A stretch of 64,000 bases of DNA, taken from positions 40,916 to 104,915 of the forward strand of contig JAQMWT010000418.1 of NCBI GenBank assembly GCA_029834535.1, read 5' to 3'. Each line of letters begins with the position of its first letter. Position 1 is the stretch's first letter. The notes beneath the pieces were generated by a model. That model made no database searches. It saw only the letters and a list, made by a program, of their open reading frames with translations, and was not told the origin of the DNA. The position numbers and the translations under genes are program-made. This document shows, piece by piece, positions 50,708 through 61,268 of this stretch. Source of the DNA: Chrysophaeum taylorii. Taxonomy: Eukaryota > Sar > Pelagophyceae > Pelagomonadales > Pelagomonadaceae.

Positions 50708-51758
50708 TCCTAACTACTAATCGACAGATGTTTGTTTGTTTGTCTGTGTGTTTGTCTTTAAATGTCGACTGCTAAGAGGGGGGGGGTGTGTGGGGAGCAT
50801 GAAGGATGTGGGGGGGTTGTTTGTCCCTCGATTTAGGGTAAGGATCATGTAGGCGCGCGAGCCAGGCAGTGATCCTCCAAGCCGTCTACGGCGACCTCGC
50901 AGACTGTTTCCACGACCCGCGGCGGCTCTTTCAGCGCGCCATTCTCACGCCCCGTCGAAACGATGTTGTCGATGCTGACAACGCGCGCATGACCGCGGCC
51001 TTTTTTTCCCGGAGACGAGGCGTCGGAGTTCTTTTCGGCCGACTAGGTTGGGTCGGAAGCCGACGCCTCGCTCTTTACAGTCGAGTTTTGAACTCCCTGA
51101 CAACCAACGGCATGCTGACTTTGATCGCGAGCTTAAAGTCTTCGCAACCTCGACCCGTCGCACGGCCACTGCAACGGTACCAGATACATGATCGATCGTG
51201 TCGTTATCACCGAGGCTCCTCCAACCTGTATCCCGTAAGGCCCGCCGACGCCAAACGATCACCAAGAGCTAGGGCCAGACGCCCCGCGAGGTCGGCGTCC
51301 TCTTGCCCACAAGCCCGTCTTCTGTCACGTCCAGCTCTACGTGGCTCTCGGTCGATCGGCAACCCCGAGGATATCCTCTTCTGAGTCGACGACTCTACCC
51401 TACCCCACACGTGCTGCGCAATACCGATAAGCCCCCTCCCGGCGTCTACACGCGCACTGTATGTGAACTTACTGGGGCCAGGTGAACTTACTGGGGTTTG
51501 AGATTGGGACTAGGTGAATATAGTGACCAGGTGAACAAACTGGGACCAGGTGAACATACTGGGGTTTTTAGAGCAAAGGGCTTTTGCGTGCGGATCAAAG
51601 CAGCTTAGATTGGCGGAGGCGAGAGCTACGAGCTCAAAGGAGTTGGTGTGAGTTAGGTGAACTTACTGACCAGGTGAACTTATACGAAACTTACTGGGAC
51701 CAGGTGAACTTACTGGGGTTAGAGATTGGGAGTAGGTGAACTTACTGGCCTGCACTTG
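50708..51758 (+). mobile_element. Helitron-like element, array copy 2
   Basis: 1051 bp, preceded by A. Same plan as copy 1: TCCTAACTACTAATCGACAG start, helicase relics (171-codon frame from 50869), minisatellite, CACTTG end at 51758. Copy 3 begins at the very next base. A shorter flank (GATCATGTAGGCGCGCGAGC near 50845) and many shared base changes group it with copy 4. Confidence 0.83.
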
Positions 51759-52804
51759 TCCTAACTACTAATCGACAGATCCTAACTACTAATCGACAGA
51801 TGTTTGTCTGTTTGTTTGTCTGTTTGTCTGTTTGTTTGTCTGTCTCTGCCCCTCGATTTAGGGTAAGGATCAGGTAGGCGCGAGAGTAAGGATCAGGTAC
51901 GTGCGAGAGCCAGACAGTGATCCTCCAAGCCGTCTACGGCGACCTCGCAGACTATTTCCACGACCCGCGGCGGCTCTTTCAGCGCGCCATTCTCACGCCC
52001 CGTCGAAACGATGTTGTCGATGCTGACAACGCGCGCATGACCGCGGCCTTTTTTTCCCGGAGACGAGGCGTCGGAGTTCTTTTCGGCTGACTAGGCTGGG
52101 TCGGAAGACGACGCCTCGCTCCTTACAGTAGAGTTTTCAACTCCCTGACAACCAACGGCATGCTGACTTTGATCGCGAGCTTAATGTCTTCGCAATCTCG
52201 GCCCGTCGCACGGCCACTGCAACGGTACAAGATACATGATCGATCGTGTCGTTGTCACCGAGGCTCCTCCAACCTGTATCGCTTAAGGCCCGCCTACGCC
52301 AAACGATCAACAAGAGCCAGGGCCAGACGCCCCGCGAGGTCGGCGTCCTCTTTCCCAAGCCCGTCTTCTGCCACGTCCAGCTCTACGTGGCTCTCTGTCG
52401 ATCGGCATCCCCGAGGATATACTCATCTGGGTCGACGACTCCACCCTACCCCACACGTGCTGCGCAATACCGATAAGCCCCCTCCCGGCGTCTACACCCG
52501 CACTGTAGGTGAACTTACTGGGACCACGTGAACTTACTGGGGTTTGAGATTGGGACTAGGTGAACATACTGGGGTTTTTAGAGTAAAGGGTTTTTAGAGT
52601 AAACTCAAAGGTTGGCGGCGCGTGCGGATCAAAGCAGCTTAGATTGGCGGATGCGAGAGCGACGAGCTCGAAGGAGTGGGTGTGAGCTAGGTGGACTTAC
52701 TGACCAGGTGAACTTATATGAAACTTACTGGGACCAGGTGAACTTACTGGGGTTAGAGATTGGGACTAGGTGAACTTACTGGCGAACTTACTGGCCTGCA
52801 CTTG
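51759..52804 (+). mobile_element. Helitron-like element, array copy 3
   Basis: Joined head-to-tail to copy 2. It has a doubled 5' end (TCCTAACTACTAATCGACAG at 51759 and again at 51780). The flank resembles copy 1 (GTAAGGATCAGGTA twice). The helicase relic has an in-frame stop (near 52088) but keeps INKSQGQTPREVGVLFPKPV and HVQLYVALCR in one frame (about 52300-52410), the best-preserved motif VI region of the five copies. Confidence 0.83.
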
Positions 52805-53768
52805 TGTTCGTTTGTTTGTCTGTGTGTTTGTCCCTCGATTTAGGGTAAGGATCATGTAGGCGCGCGAGCCAGGCAGTGATCCTCCAAGCCGTCTACGGCG
52901 ACCTCGCAGACTGTTTCCACGACCCGCGGCGGCTCTTTCAGCGCGCCATTCTCACGCCCCGTCGAAACGATGTTGTCGATGCTGACAACGCGCGCATGAC
53001 CGCGGCCTTTTTTTCCCGGAGACGAGGCGTCGGAGTTCTATTCGGCCGACTAGGTTGGGTCGGAAGCCGACGCCTCGCTCTTTACAGTCGAGTTTTGAAC
53101 TCCCTGACAACCAACGGCATGCTGACTTTGATCGCGAGCTTAAAGTCTTCGCAACCTCGACCCGTCGCACGGCCACTGCAACGGTACCAGATACATGATC
53201 GATCGTGTCGTTGTCACCGAGGCTCCTCCAACCTGTATCCCGTAAGGCCCGCCGACGCCAAACGATCACCAAGAGCTAGGGCCAGACGCCCCGCGAGGTC
53301 GGCGTCCTCTTGCCCACAAGCCCGTCTTCTGTCACGTCCAGCTCTACGTGGCTCTCGGTCGATCGGCAACCCCGAGGATATCCTCTTCTGAGTCGACGAC
53401 TTTACCCTACCCCACACGTGCTGCGCAATACCGATAAGCCCCCTCCCGGCGTCTACACGCGCACTATATGTGAACTTACTGGGACCAGGTGAACTTACTG
53501 GGGTTTGAGATTGGGACTAGGTGAACTTAGTGACCAGGTGAACAAACTGGGACCAGGTGAACTAACTGGGACCAGGTGAACTTACTGGGGTGTTTAGGGT
53601 AAACTCAAGGGTTGGCGGCGCGTGCGGATCAGAGCAGCTTGGATTGGCGGGGGTGAGAGCGACGAGCTCAAAGGAGAGTGGGGTGAGTGGGTGTGAGCAC
53701 GAGTGGGTTTACGCCGAACTTACTGGGGTTAGAGATTGGGACTAGGTGAACTTACTGGCCTGCACTTG
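52805..53768 (+). mobile_element. Helitron-like element, array copy 4, 5'-truncated
   Basis: 964 bp. It lacks the TCCTAACTACTA start and begins inside the TTTG/TGTC-rich part. From about 52835 it is almost identical to copy 2 (same 171-codon frame, 52876-53391). It ends CACTTG at 53768 and is followed directly by a 12-base 5'-end stub, TCCTAACTACTA, so a further copy once began here. Confidence 0.82.
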
Positions 53769-53916
53769 TCCTAACTACTAGAAGATGCGACAACAGCTCG
53801 CGTCTCCCTTGCACGCATCCCCCGCGATCGGATCGTCAAAAAAACCCGCGAGTTGTTCGGGTCGGCTTCGCTGTGGCCGGGCACCTCCGGTTTCTCAATG
53901 GCCCCTACCTTAGGTG

Positions 53917-55526
53917 TTACGCATTTGCGAAGAACAGCTTGGCCCGGAGGTGAGAGTCTCGTTCTCGCTCGCCGTCGAGAGCGCCCCAATCAAAAAAAGG
54001 AACGTGAACGACGTTCCAGCCAAGCCGCCGCAACAGTCGGGACTTGAAGCGCGTTGAGCCGTTTTGAACCGTCGTCCTTTTGAGATAGTGGGACGGCCCG
54101 TCGACTTCCACAGCACGTTTGGTGTCGGGTTGAGCCATGTCGAGCGACAATCCCTCTTCGGTCACGTGCTCGAAGACGTGCGCCCAGCCAACTCGGTCGA
54201 GCGCGGTCGCAACATCGCGTTGGAGTTGGGATGGTGATGGGACCTGACGTTGAAGTGCTTCCTAGATCGTCTTTCGGTGGTTTGATGATAGTGGGCTCAG
54301 GCGGTCGGGCCACTCAAGATTTGAGTGCAACGAGGCTAAGTGGAACTGGAAAGGCCACGATCATCGAGAGCATCGAGGTCTGTCACGACGATGTAGGCGA
54401 GCTCGGCGAAAAACTCGGGGTCCTTTTTCCAGTCGACGCAGGCAAATGCCCACGCCGCGTTCGCGAGCTCCTGAGGATTAAATTCGCCAAGCAGCGACCG
54501 GACCGCCAGGGCAATCGCGTCGAAGAGCTGAGGTGCCTCGATGCCCGCCGTCGCGACGGCCCACGCTGTGTTGGCGAGGTTCTGCGGATTGAATTCTTTC
54601 AGTCGCGAAGGAATCACGTCAGCGATCACCGCGAAGAGCCGAGGTGCCTCGATGCCCGCCGTCGCGACGGCCCACGCCGTGTTGGCGAGGTCCTGCGGAT
54701 TGAACTCGCCCAGCCGCGAAAGAGCCGCGTCGGCGATCGCCGCGAAGAGTTGAGGCGCATCGATGCCCGCCGTCGCGAAGGCTCACGCCGTGTTGGAGAG
54801 GCCCTGCGGATTGAACTCGCCCAGCCGCGAAAGAGCCGCGTCAGCGATCGCCGTGAAGAGCTGAGGTGCCTCGATGCCCGCCGTCGCGACGGCCCACGCT
54901 GTGTTGGCGAGGTTCTGCGGATTGAATTCTTTCAGTCGCGAAGGAATCACGTCAGCGATCACCGCGAAGAGCCGAGGTGCCTCGATGCCCGCCGTCGCGA
55001 CGGCCCACGCCGTGTTGGCGAGGTCCTGCGGATTGAACTCGCCCAGCCGCGAAAGAGCCGCGTCGGCGATCGCCGCGAAGAGTTGAGGCGCATCGATGCC
55101 CGCCCTCGCGAATGCCCACGCCGTGTTGGCGAGGTTCTGCGGATTGAACTCTCGAATGCAGCGCTGACAGGCGTCTGCGAGGGCGATCACGCGGCGATCA
55201 CATCGCACGTTGTCATTTCCTCGGCCTCCAAACTTGGCAACACGGTGCGCGGCAGTCGCCAAATTTCGAGCGCTGAATTTTTTGCCGCGAGCCACGAAGA
55301 GTGAGAGAATCGACTCGGAAGTCGCACCGCGCCCCGTCATCTGCATTCCCCACCTTATTTGTTGCTCTCGCGGCGCCTCAGCTCCGCTCGCTCGCGCGTG
55401 GCCGCCGCGCTGCGTCTTACCTTCTCCTTGGGGATCCTCGGGGATTCGTCGTCGTATCGGGAAATCCTTTTGGTCTTTGTTGTACCCCCGGTTTTGCCGC
55501 CTTGCATTTCCGCGGCGTCGATCCAT
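53917..55526 (-). CDS. DUF1601-repeat and RAP-domain protein with in-frame stop
   Basis: Start ATG at 55526. After a basic, targeting-like N-terminus, 37-residue repeats of the form EFNPQxLANTAWAxAxAGI run from about 55170 to 54400 (seven or more). A RAP domain at the C-terminal end (about 54230-53917) shows LSLDMAQPDTKRAVEVDGPS and LLRRLGWNVVHVPFFDW. Such proteins act in organelle RNA processing or translation. Two breaks exist. First, the Trp codon of one repeat is TGA (54783-54785), a nonsense change. Second, the repeat frame ends near 54336 and the RAP frame resumes by about 54240, so an intron or frameshift lies between. A 333-bp block (three repeats) is duplicated almost perfectly (54527-54771 and 54860-55104). 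Possibly a recent pseudogene. Confidence 0.75.
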
Positions 55527-55862
55527 CCGCGACCAACTTCTCGAAAAAACAACACTAACCCTTTTTAGGGGTAGCGATTAAACTCGAAGGTTGGGCTTCT
55601 TTTTTTTTGGGGGGGGGGGGGAAGTTAAAGTTTGCAACCATCATCATATAAGTTTTTTTGATCACCATATAAACCCTTCAACAACAAACAACAACTTTGG
55701 TCTCTTTGAATGTCGACTGCTAAGAGGAGGGGGGTGTGTTGTGTTGTGTTGTGTTGTGTGTGGGGGGCATGAAGGAAGGATGTGAGAACAACTTTTGGTC
55801 ACTTGATTGGCTACTTACTACAAGGTAGTTGAGGCGTGACGCAGAGTCGGACGAAGAAGAAA
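55527..55862. other. Spacer with Helitron-like end fragment
   Basis: Includes a G run at 55606-55621 and the element fragment at 55703-55790. No gene. Confidence 0.5.
55703..55790 (+). mobile_element. Fragment of a Helitron-like 5' region
   Basis: TCTTTGAATGTCGACTGCTA, a G run and GGCATGAAGGAAGGATGTG match the 5' part of the array copies (TCTTTAAATGTCGACTGCTA...). A TTGTG pentamer has expanded inside it. Only this segment remains. Confidence 0.7.
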
Positions 55863-57355
55863 ATGAGTGCGGCGGCTGGAGCCACCAAGTTCCGCAAAGA
55901 GTCCGTGTTGCGGGTGTTCATATTTCCCGCTTTAGGCGGTTTGTTGTTTGGGTACGACATCGGGGCGACGAGCTACGTCCTGCCACAGCTCGAGTCGAAG
56001 CGGAGCGGAGTCAAATGGCACGACCTCATCAAGCACAGCGCCGTGCTCCAGGGAATCGTGACGTCCGGCGGGGTCGCTGGGGCGCTCGTGGGAGCTCTGA
56101 TCGTGTTCCGCGTCGCCGATGTTCTCGGGCGTCGGCGGGAGCTTCTTATCGGTTCGTGGCTCTACGCGTTTGGAGCTGGGTTGAGCTCGCGTCGGGAGGC
56201 GTTCGAGGCGGAACCTCGGCGGCTTTGGGGCTATCGTTGTTGCTTTTGGGACGGGTCGTGTATGGTGTGGGGTGTGGGTTCGTGATGCACGGTGCGCCCG
56301 CGTACATCGCCGAGATGTCCCCGCCCTCGGTTCGCGGTATGCTCGTTTCGCTAAAAGAGGCCATGATCGTCGTGGGGATATCGGTGGGGTATGGAATCGG
56401 GTACGGCATGTCCAGCATCCCCCACGGCTGGCAAATTACGTACGGCGCGAGCATTCCGATCGCGTTGGTCGTGTTCTTTGGCGTTCTCGGGTTGCCGCCC
56501 TCGGCTCGATGGCTCGCCGTGCGAGGCGGCGCGCGGAGCCGAGTCTTAGGTTTGTGTACGGCGATAATTTCGGCGAAGCCTTGCACGAGCTCGAAGACGT
56601 GCAGATCGACACGACGAAATCTCTGGCGGATCCCGAATACCGCGCCGCGCTGCGCGCAGGATTGGGGGTTGTTTTACTGCAGCAATTCACGGGCCAGCCG
56701 TCGGTGCTTTATTACGCGACGTCGATTTTCGAGAGCGCGGGTATCGGGGCTATCGCGACCGTCTTTGTTGGCGTCTTCAAGCTGGCGGCAACTCTGATAG
56801 CCGTTTTCGCGGTAGACTCCCGCGGGCGACGCTTCCTTTTGCTAACGGGGATATCCGTGATGCTCGTCGCCCTGCTCGGGCTCGCTGGCTCCTTCGCCGA
56901 CTTCCACAGCTCGGGCGGCTTCGACGCCGCCAAGGCTGCGATTATCATTTTTATCTTCGTCTACATCGCCGGCTACCAGGCCGGTTTCGCCCGATAGCCT
57001 GGCTCCTGATCTCCGAGTGTTTTCCGCTCGAAGTCCGGGGCAGGCGGTCGCCCTCGCCGTCCAGACCAACTTCGCCTCGAACCTCGTCGTCACCTTCCTC
57101 TTTCCCGTCGCCGAGAGTGTCTTCAAAACCCTCGTCGGCCACCTCAACCTCTGCGTCCTCTTCGGAATCTTCGCGATCGTCGACGTCTATTCTTTATACT
57201 TTGTTTACAAATACGTCCCCGAAACCAAGGGCCTCTCCCTCGAGCAAATCGAAGTTCTCCTGCGCCGGCTCGACGGCCAGCGGCCTTCTCATCAAACCGC
57301 TGCGGCCGAAAGAGTGAGTGATGCTATCACAACCCCCCTCGTCGTCGAGAAATGA
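55863..57355 (+). pseudogene. MFS sugar transporter, frame-broken
   Basis: All parts of a 12-span sugar-porter protein are present in order but spread over three frames. TM1 has GLLFGYDIGATSYVLPQL; the TM2-3 loop has ADVLGRRRELL; TM4 has LLLLGRVVYGVGCG and PAYIAEMSPPSVRG; TM7 has LQQFTGQPSVLYYATSIF; the TM8-9 loop has DSRGRRFLLL; TM10-11 has WLLISECFPLEVRG; the end has VPETKGLSLEQIE. Frame changes are needed near 56190, 56545, 56985 and 57043. None fits an intron, and each is a single-base event; at least the last lies in a G run. It is therefore either a recent pseudogene or an intact gene with consensus errors. Family substrates are hexoses or polyols with H+ symport. Confidence 0.8.
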
Positions 57356-57462
57356 AAATTGAAACGAAATGAAAAAATGACAGTGACACGACACGACACG
57401 ACACCCAAGCCCTCTTCTTATATATATCCCGTACTACGTGATATGACGTCACTAGATCATAG

Positions 57463-58201
57463 ATGTGGCACGAGGTGGTTGGGATCGTCTTGGAAGATGG
57501 GGTCGATCGCGGCGGCTCCATCCCGACCGTCGGATACGTCGTCGATGAGTACATCGAGGACGACGAGGCGATTGCGCGGTGCTTGGCTGACGAGGTGGTG
57601 GCGCGTTGTGCGCCACCAATCACGAAGCGAAGCTACCTCGACGCAGCATCGGGCAAGGAGATGCCTGCGGATACCGTAAATCCCGAGGCGGCACCTGAGC
57701 AGAAAATGACGTACCGGCGCGAGAGGAGCATCGAGGAGCTCCAAGCTGCGGCGACGCGAGCGAGACGCCAGTCGAAGCAAATCCAAATCGATCTCGGTCG
57801 TTGCGACCAGTCGATTCTGGGTCGCGACAAGGTGCGCCTGCTCCGCCGTCGCCTCGAAGAGCTCAGAGACGAGGTGTGTGCGATGGAATTCGCAGCGAGA
57901 AACCCGACGATCGTGCGCCTGCCCATCCCTCGGACCTTCGCCGACCTCCTCGCGAGGATTGAGGTGAGAGGAAAGAACCACTCTATCGACCTCCACAACC
58001 TCCCAGTTTTCGAGGCCAAACAGGCCCTCGACGCCGTCCTTGCGGCGGCCTGCGGCAACACCCGCCTCACCGTGATCGCAGGCCGCGGCGTTCACTCCGG
58101 GTGGCCCCAAGCTCGCGCCGGCGATCCGCGCTCATCTCAGAAAGCACGACGGCCCCTTCGCAGAACCCGAGACTGGGGTATTTAGACTACGGTCTTCATA
58201 A
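57463..58201 (+). CDS. Smr-domain protein, one frame break
   Basis: About 245 aa. An N-terminal acidic region and a basic coiled region (ELQAAATRARRQSKQIQIDL, LLRRRLEELRDEV) lead to a C-terminal Smr domain: IDLHNLPVFEAKQALDAVL (LDxHG-like strand), then TVIAGRGVHSGW. At about 58105-58112 the frame breaks at a CCCC run; removing one C continues as PKLAPAIRAHLRKHDGPF and ends at 58201, the normal Smr ending. Smr domains are nucleases or nucleic-acid binders in mismatch repair, recombination or organelle RNA control. No MutS or PPR part here. The downstream 4 kb is poor in genes. Confidence 0.72.
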
Positions 58202-58387
58202 CTCCGGTGGGTGGGGTTGGCGGCGCTAAAGAAGGGACCACCATGTAAGGGGCAGGTGTGAGCGGCTGGAGGTGGCACGGTGGGCGGTGCCGAGGTTTTT
58301 TCGAGTCGCGGGACAGGAGTGGAGGCTCCGCAGGACGTGCGCGTCCTGCCGCCTGATGCGACGGAGTGTGTGATATGGAGTGTCTCA

Positions 58388-59033
58388 TCATGATGACTCG
58401 ACGTGGATTTGGGGGACGTCAGCCGATAATGACTGGGACCGAAACCAAGCTGGTTTAACGCGGCACAAGAGGGAAATTGCCGCGAGAAGCATCTTGCGTG
58501 GGCGCGGCATCCGACGCAGCAGCAGAAGATGGCGAAAAAAAGAAGTAGGACTTGAGTTGCGAGTACTTTGTCTTCTTAACAAAGGTCGTGAGCGCGGTAA
58601 CACCCGCCTCGAGATTCGCGCTCTCGTATAACTCGACGAGGACGGAACAAACCGCGACGACGAGCGACGAAAAGTAGATGATGATGAGGAGAGCCCCGAA
58701 AACCCGTCGCTCGAGAATACACCCTCCTTGTGCGAAGTCGCGTCGCTCTTGTACACAACCATGGCAGCAAAGTATATAATCACGAGTTCTGACAGAGAGG
58801 CGTCTTACTTACATTATGGCGCGCATCAAGAAACAAACGTCTGCGCGATCTCGCTCACAAAGTCGTCGTTGTCGTCGATGTAAGGCTTGTAGTACAGAAA
58901 TACGCGGTACGAGACGACCTGAAAAGAGCGTAGCGTGTATTGGCACCTCTCATTCCGTTGTAAGAACGCTGCGCTCGGGACGAAAGCACCGAGCAGGCCG
59001 ACGGCGACCTGGCTTACCGAGCCAGGGTAGAAC
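58388..59033 (-). pseudogene. C-terminal membrane part of a large protein, broken
   Basis: Starting after a good acceptor (GCGCAG, 59034), the frame gives FYPGSVSQVAVGLLGAFVPS, YRVFLYYKPYIDDNDDFVSE and an intron-like break near 58840. Then come VIIYFAAMVVYKSDATSHKE and, after a one-base shift in a GGGG run near 58711, ALLIIYFSSLVVAVCSVLVE. This order of spans and the DNDDFVSEIAQ loop match the C-terminal multi-span module of many large algal surface proteins. The rest of the gene is absent, replaced by the copia element 160 bp away. Confidence 0.5.
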
Positions 59034-59191
59034 CTGCGCGCACAAGATGTGTGTGCAGGACGCGCGCGGAAGAACAGAGTCGTCGTCGTCGTCGTCGTAC
59101 ATTGTCAAGACGGCGGAAAGAAAGACGCGACGAACCAGCTCGAACACGGGAAAGGCCCAGGCGCGGGGGGCTCGTAACTGCGCACGGTTTC

Positions 59192-59400
59192 TGTGAGAAC
59201 TGAAAATGGGGATGAGAGAACTATAATGGGGACGTGGTGCAGGGGTAAGTGTCATAGCTTCCTCACACAGGTGCTGGAAAAGAAAGAAAAGGAAAAAGGG
59301 GTAAGTGAGGTCCTCACACAGGTGCTGGAAAAAGAAAGAAAAGGAAAAAGGGGTAAGTGAGATCCTCACAGAGGAGAAGCTTGAAGGAAGACGTCACAGA
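59192..59400 (-). repeat. Left LTR of the copia element (3' LTR), approximate
   Basis: Shares about 75 bp visibly with 63927-64000. The inner boundary is estimated from where RNase H downstream sequence begins. Outer base TG. Confidence 0.6.
59262..59372 (+). repeat. 51-52 bp tandem repeat in the LTR
   Basis: Two full units and a start of a third: CCTCACACAGGTGCTGGAAA, a purine-rich A/G stretch and GGGGTAAGTGAG. Confidence 0.88.
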
Positions 59401-61136
59401 GGCATTGTGGCAAGAAAACAGCAGAGATCAGGGCGAAGATCACGAAGTGAGGTAAAGAGCGCGAAGCCAGAGGAAGGAAGGAGCTTCCGTACTGCGGGTG
59501 AAAATGTCGCTAAGATTGTGAAGGCGGGGTATGTGTTTGAGATCAATGATGTGGTTGCGATGATATTCGGCGGTACTGTAAAAGCGAATGTCAATATGGC
59601 GGGTGCGCCGTGTGAGACATTGGAGACGGACTTGGGTGACGGTGGTGCTATTATCATCATACATTGGGACGGTGTGACGAGGGAGATCAAAGTCATCACA
59701 AAAGTTTGAGAAACCAAGAGAGCTCAGCAGTAGCGGCGTAAAGAGCGAGCAATTCAGCTTCAAAAGAAGAGCGAGCAAGTAAGTACTGCGAGCGGGAGCA
59801 GTAGGCGATCATAGAGCCAGCAGAGAAAACAAAGAAACAGCTGTGGAGTGGCGGTCATCAGGGTCGTCGGCCCAGCTGGAGTCGGAATAACCACAGAGAC
59901 GAAGGGTAGAATCGCGACCAAGAACAAGGGCAAGATCGTGAGAGCCATTGAGACAACGTAGAGTGGGAGATAAAGCGTGCCAAGCGTGCCAGTGGGGTTT
60001 ACCAGGATTGTGTGAAAAACGCGCACACTGATTGACGGACCAAGTGATATCAGGACGAGTCATGATGGAGATGAAGAGGACACAGCCAACAATACGGCGA
60101 AAAGGGATGCGTGCCATGAAGATGTGATCTGGAGAACCAGGAGCCGGACAATCAGCCGCAGAAAGATGAAGACCTTTGGGAGAGGGAGTGAGTTCGGGTT
60201 TACTGTTGATGAAGCGATGTTCGGTAAGGATTTCACGGATAGCATGGGATTGGTCAAGAGTGAGGGTTCTCCGAGGGCGAGCACGCGTGATGCAAAGACC
60301 AACGTAAGAGGTGAGATCAAGATCATTGACGTCAGTGAAAGCGCGGAAACGGAGGAAAAAGCTTGGTAATGGCCAATGCAATGACGAGGGTGCGCCACAA
60401 GAAGATCATCAACGACCAGAACGAGACGTAGAAGGACGGTAGAATTGAGCACGAGCTTGTAATGGCAAGTGTCACCAGATCCGCGGACGAAGCCACAGTC
60501 ATTGACGAGAAAGCGTGCCAAAAAAGCCACTAATTACGACAAGCTTGTTTGCAACCATACCAAGAGCGACGAGCTTGTAAACGATTTTGAACCATCGGTG
60601 GGTTGTGGGAGCTTGAATAAAGGCGGAGCTGACATCCACTTGTGCAAATCCCAGTCATGAACAGCGACAAGGTTAGAAAGAAACGGATCGTGACGATGTT
60701 GGCAACCGGTGACGATGTTGGCAACCGGCATGTGTCATGATAATCAATGCCGTGAACCTGCGTGTAACCGCGGACAACGAGGCGAGCCTTGTACGATTTG
60801 AAGCGGCCAGAGTCACTTCTTGCGGAGGATCCACTTGAGAGTACAAATGTTGCCAGAAAACGTCGAAGGAAGGCGCACAACATCCCAGCAACCAAGCTGA
60901 CCAAGAGAGCTGTATTCGTTAGCGATGACTTGCAACCAGCCAGGACGCTCAGGATTGGTCGGAGCTAAAGCTTCACGTAAATGAAGAATAGTAGTTTCGT
61001 CAAGGTAATACTGAGAGATTTCTTCAGAAGCAGAGTAATAAACGTGCATGGGGATCAACAAGGGTGTTAGCTAAACAAAGGGAAGGAAAAGACAATGAAC
61101 TAACAAACGAAAGCTAACAGAAGAGACATACAAAGA

Positions 61137-61268
61137 TTAGGAGGAAACAGAATGGCCCGTATCGACATCAGAATGGCCCGTATCAACATCAGAATGGCCC
61201 GTATCAACATCAGAATGGCCCGTATCAACATCAGAATGGCCCGTATCAACATTGTGACAGGATGAAAC
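61137..61268 (+). repeat. 21-bp minisatellite in the copia element
   Basis: Five to six units of AGAATGGCCCGTATCAACATC between the integrase and reverse-transcriptase relics. Confidence 0.9.

Noticed and set aside
49048-53391. 171-codon frames in the array copies as real genes
   Set aside because: Only their first 40 or so residues match a helicase; the rest is out of frame with the conserved helicase blocks that continue in other frames.
49640-53768. CRISPR-like array suggested by regularly repeated GGTGAACTTACTGG units
   Set aside because: Units are tandem without unique spacers and are the terminal minisatellite of a transposon in a eukaryotic genome.
55863-57355. Introns as the explanation of frame changes in the sugar transporter
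   Set aside because: The protein is continuous across each break with no room for even a 40-bp intron; single-base indels are required.
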